A stretch of DNA of 39,635 nucleotides, taken from contig JBOIBN010000016.1 in the NCBI GenBank assembly GCA_050739575.1, positions 1 through 39,635 on the forward strand. Reading direction: 5' to 3'. This stretch comes from JBOIBN01 sp050739575. Lineage in GTDB: Bacteria > Pseudomonadota > Gammaproteobacteria > JAKDMP01. Made by a program: the position numbers and the translations under genes. Shown one piece after another: positions 39,420 through 39,635 of the stretch (position 1 is its first letter; each line of letters begins with the position of its first letter). The notes beneath the pieces are model-generated. The model was not told the origin of the DNA. It searched no databases and was given only the letters and a program-made list of their open reading frames with translations.

Positions 39420-39510
39420 TAAAAATCAGTTTCACAAGAAACCCCATGAAGCCATTGCGTCAATACGAAACCTGACGCTCATGGATCACTGCTATTTGGC
39501 CTCCAATATC

Positions 39511-39635
39511 GGTAATCCCCCCCGAAAGTAGCGGTATTCAGAAGTAGAATTTTCTCTTATTGGAGCGAGGAGGTTCTACGTGAAGAAGTCTCGATTCAGC
39601 GACAGTCAGATCATGGGCATTTTGAAGCAGGCCGA
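39511..39635 (+). mobile_element. IS3-family insertion sequence, left end (cut by window edge)
   Basis: A C-rich terminal-repeat-like stretch (ATCCCCCCCGAAAG at about 39514) followed by an AT-rich leader, a strong ribosome binding site and an IS3-type orfA start. The exact left terminus is uncertain by several bases, and the rest of the element lies outside the window. Confidence 0.65.
39580..39635 (+). CDS. IS3-family transposase OrfA, N-terminus (partial)
   Basis: GTG at 39580 with GAGGAGG about 6 nt upstream opens a frame encoding KKSRFSDSQIMGILKQA, the standard N-terminal helix of IS3/IS407-type OrfA (helix-turn-helix DNA-binding subunit). Only 18 complete codons are visible. OrfB, expected by frameshift downstream, is not in the window. 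Confidence 0.88.
   Translation, partial: MKKSRFSDSQIMGILKQA

Overview
The window is high-GC chromosomal DNA from a gammaproteobacterium. The best lineage evidence is the order zapB-like/zapA - 6S RNA - 5-formyl-THF cyclo-ligase with divergent pepP. Supporting evidence is ErpA, bactofilin, RppH, HemJ, a three-gene pnt transhydrogenase and a GlyGly-CTERM-like protein tail. I cannot name a genus from sequence alone. Genes are packed tightly, many neighbours overlap by 4 nt (ATGA or GTGA), and GTG and TTG starts are common. No tRNA, rRNA or CRISPR was seen.

Layout. 1-3.9 kb: pepP (partial, minus), then zapB-like, zapA, ssrS (6S RNA), fau, an EVE-domain gene, a Lys/Arg-rich histone-like gene ending in a strong terminator, and rpiA. 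4.0-7.0 kb (minus): ggt then a DadA-like oxidase. 7.0-10.3 kb (plus): ABC-2 exporter ATPase and permease plus an Ap4A phosphorylase-like gene, all overlapping. 10.3-10.6 kb: nested intergenic repeats. 10.6-14.4 kb (minus): mscS, and an operon of a DsbA-fold protein without cysteines, a hotdog thioesterase and an AidB-like acyl-CoA dehydrogenase. 14.5-18.1 kb: engB, then (minus) a lipoprotein and a subtilisin-like peptidase whose C-terminal anchor is cut off by an in-frame TAA. 18.2-24.4 kb: ppa, a FecCD/BtuD-type importer pair, rppH, hemJ, a DUF6776-like gene, bactofilin, erpA, a TlpA-like gene and sixA. 24.4-29.5 kb: a second MITE-like repeat, then ppk1, anmK, a DJ-1-like gene and an HNH nuclease (minus). 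29.7-31.6 kb: a copper/cytochrome oxidase assembly operon (CtaG, PCuAC, SCO). 31.7-34.5 kb: pntAA-pntAB-pntB. 34.5-36.7 kb: priA.

The most unusual region is 36.5-39.6 kb. Downstream of intact priA the 3' end of priA recurs three more times (37501-37570, 38324-38548, 39243-39419). Each copy ends at the priA stop codon but begins at a different codon. The copies separate short modules of about 0.7-0.8 kb: a TFIIB-type zinc-finger gene with an IS remnant, a PIN-toxin/AbrB-antitoxin pair, and a HigB/HigA-type pair. An IS3-family element begins at the window edge. The three copies resemble each other more than resident priA, and most differences are synonymous, so they look like imported pieces of functional priA genes rather than decayed local duplicates. 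I propose a priA-3'-end-anchored cassette array.

A second notable locus is 15.1-18.1 kb. There a secreted peptidase sits beside a free-standing lipoprotein homologous to its own propeptide, and a single TAA removes the membrane-sorting tail.
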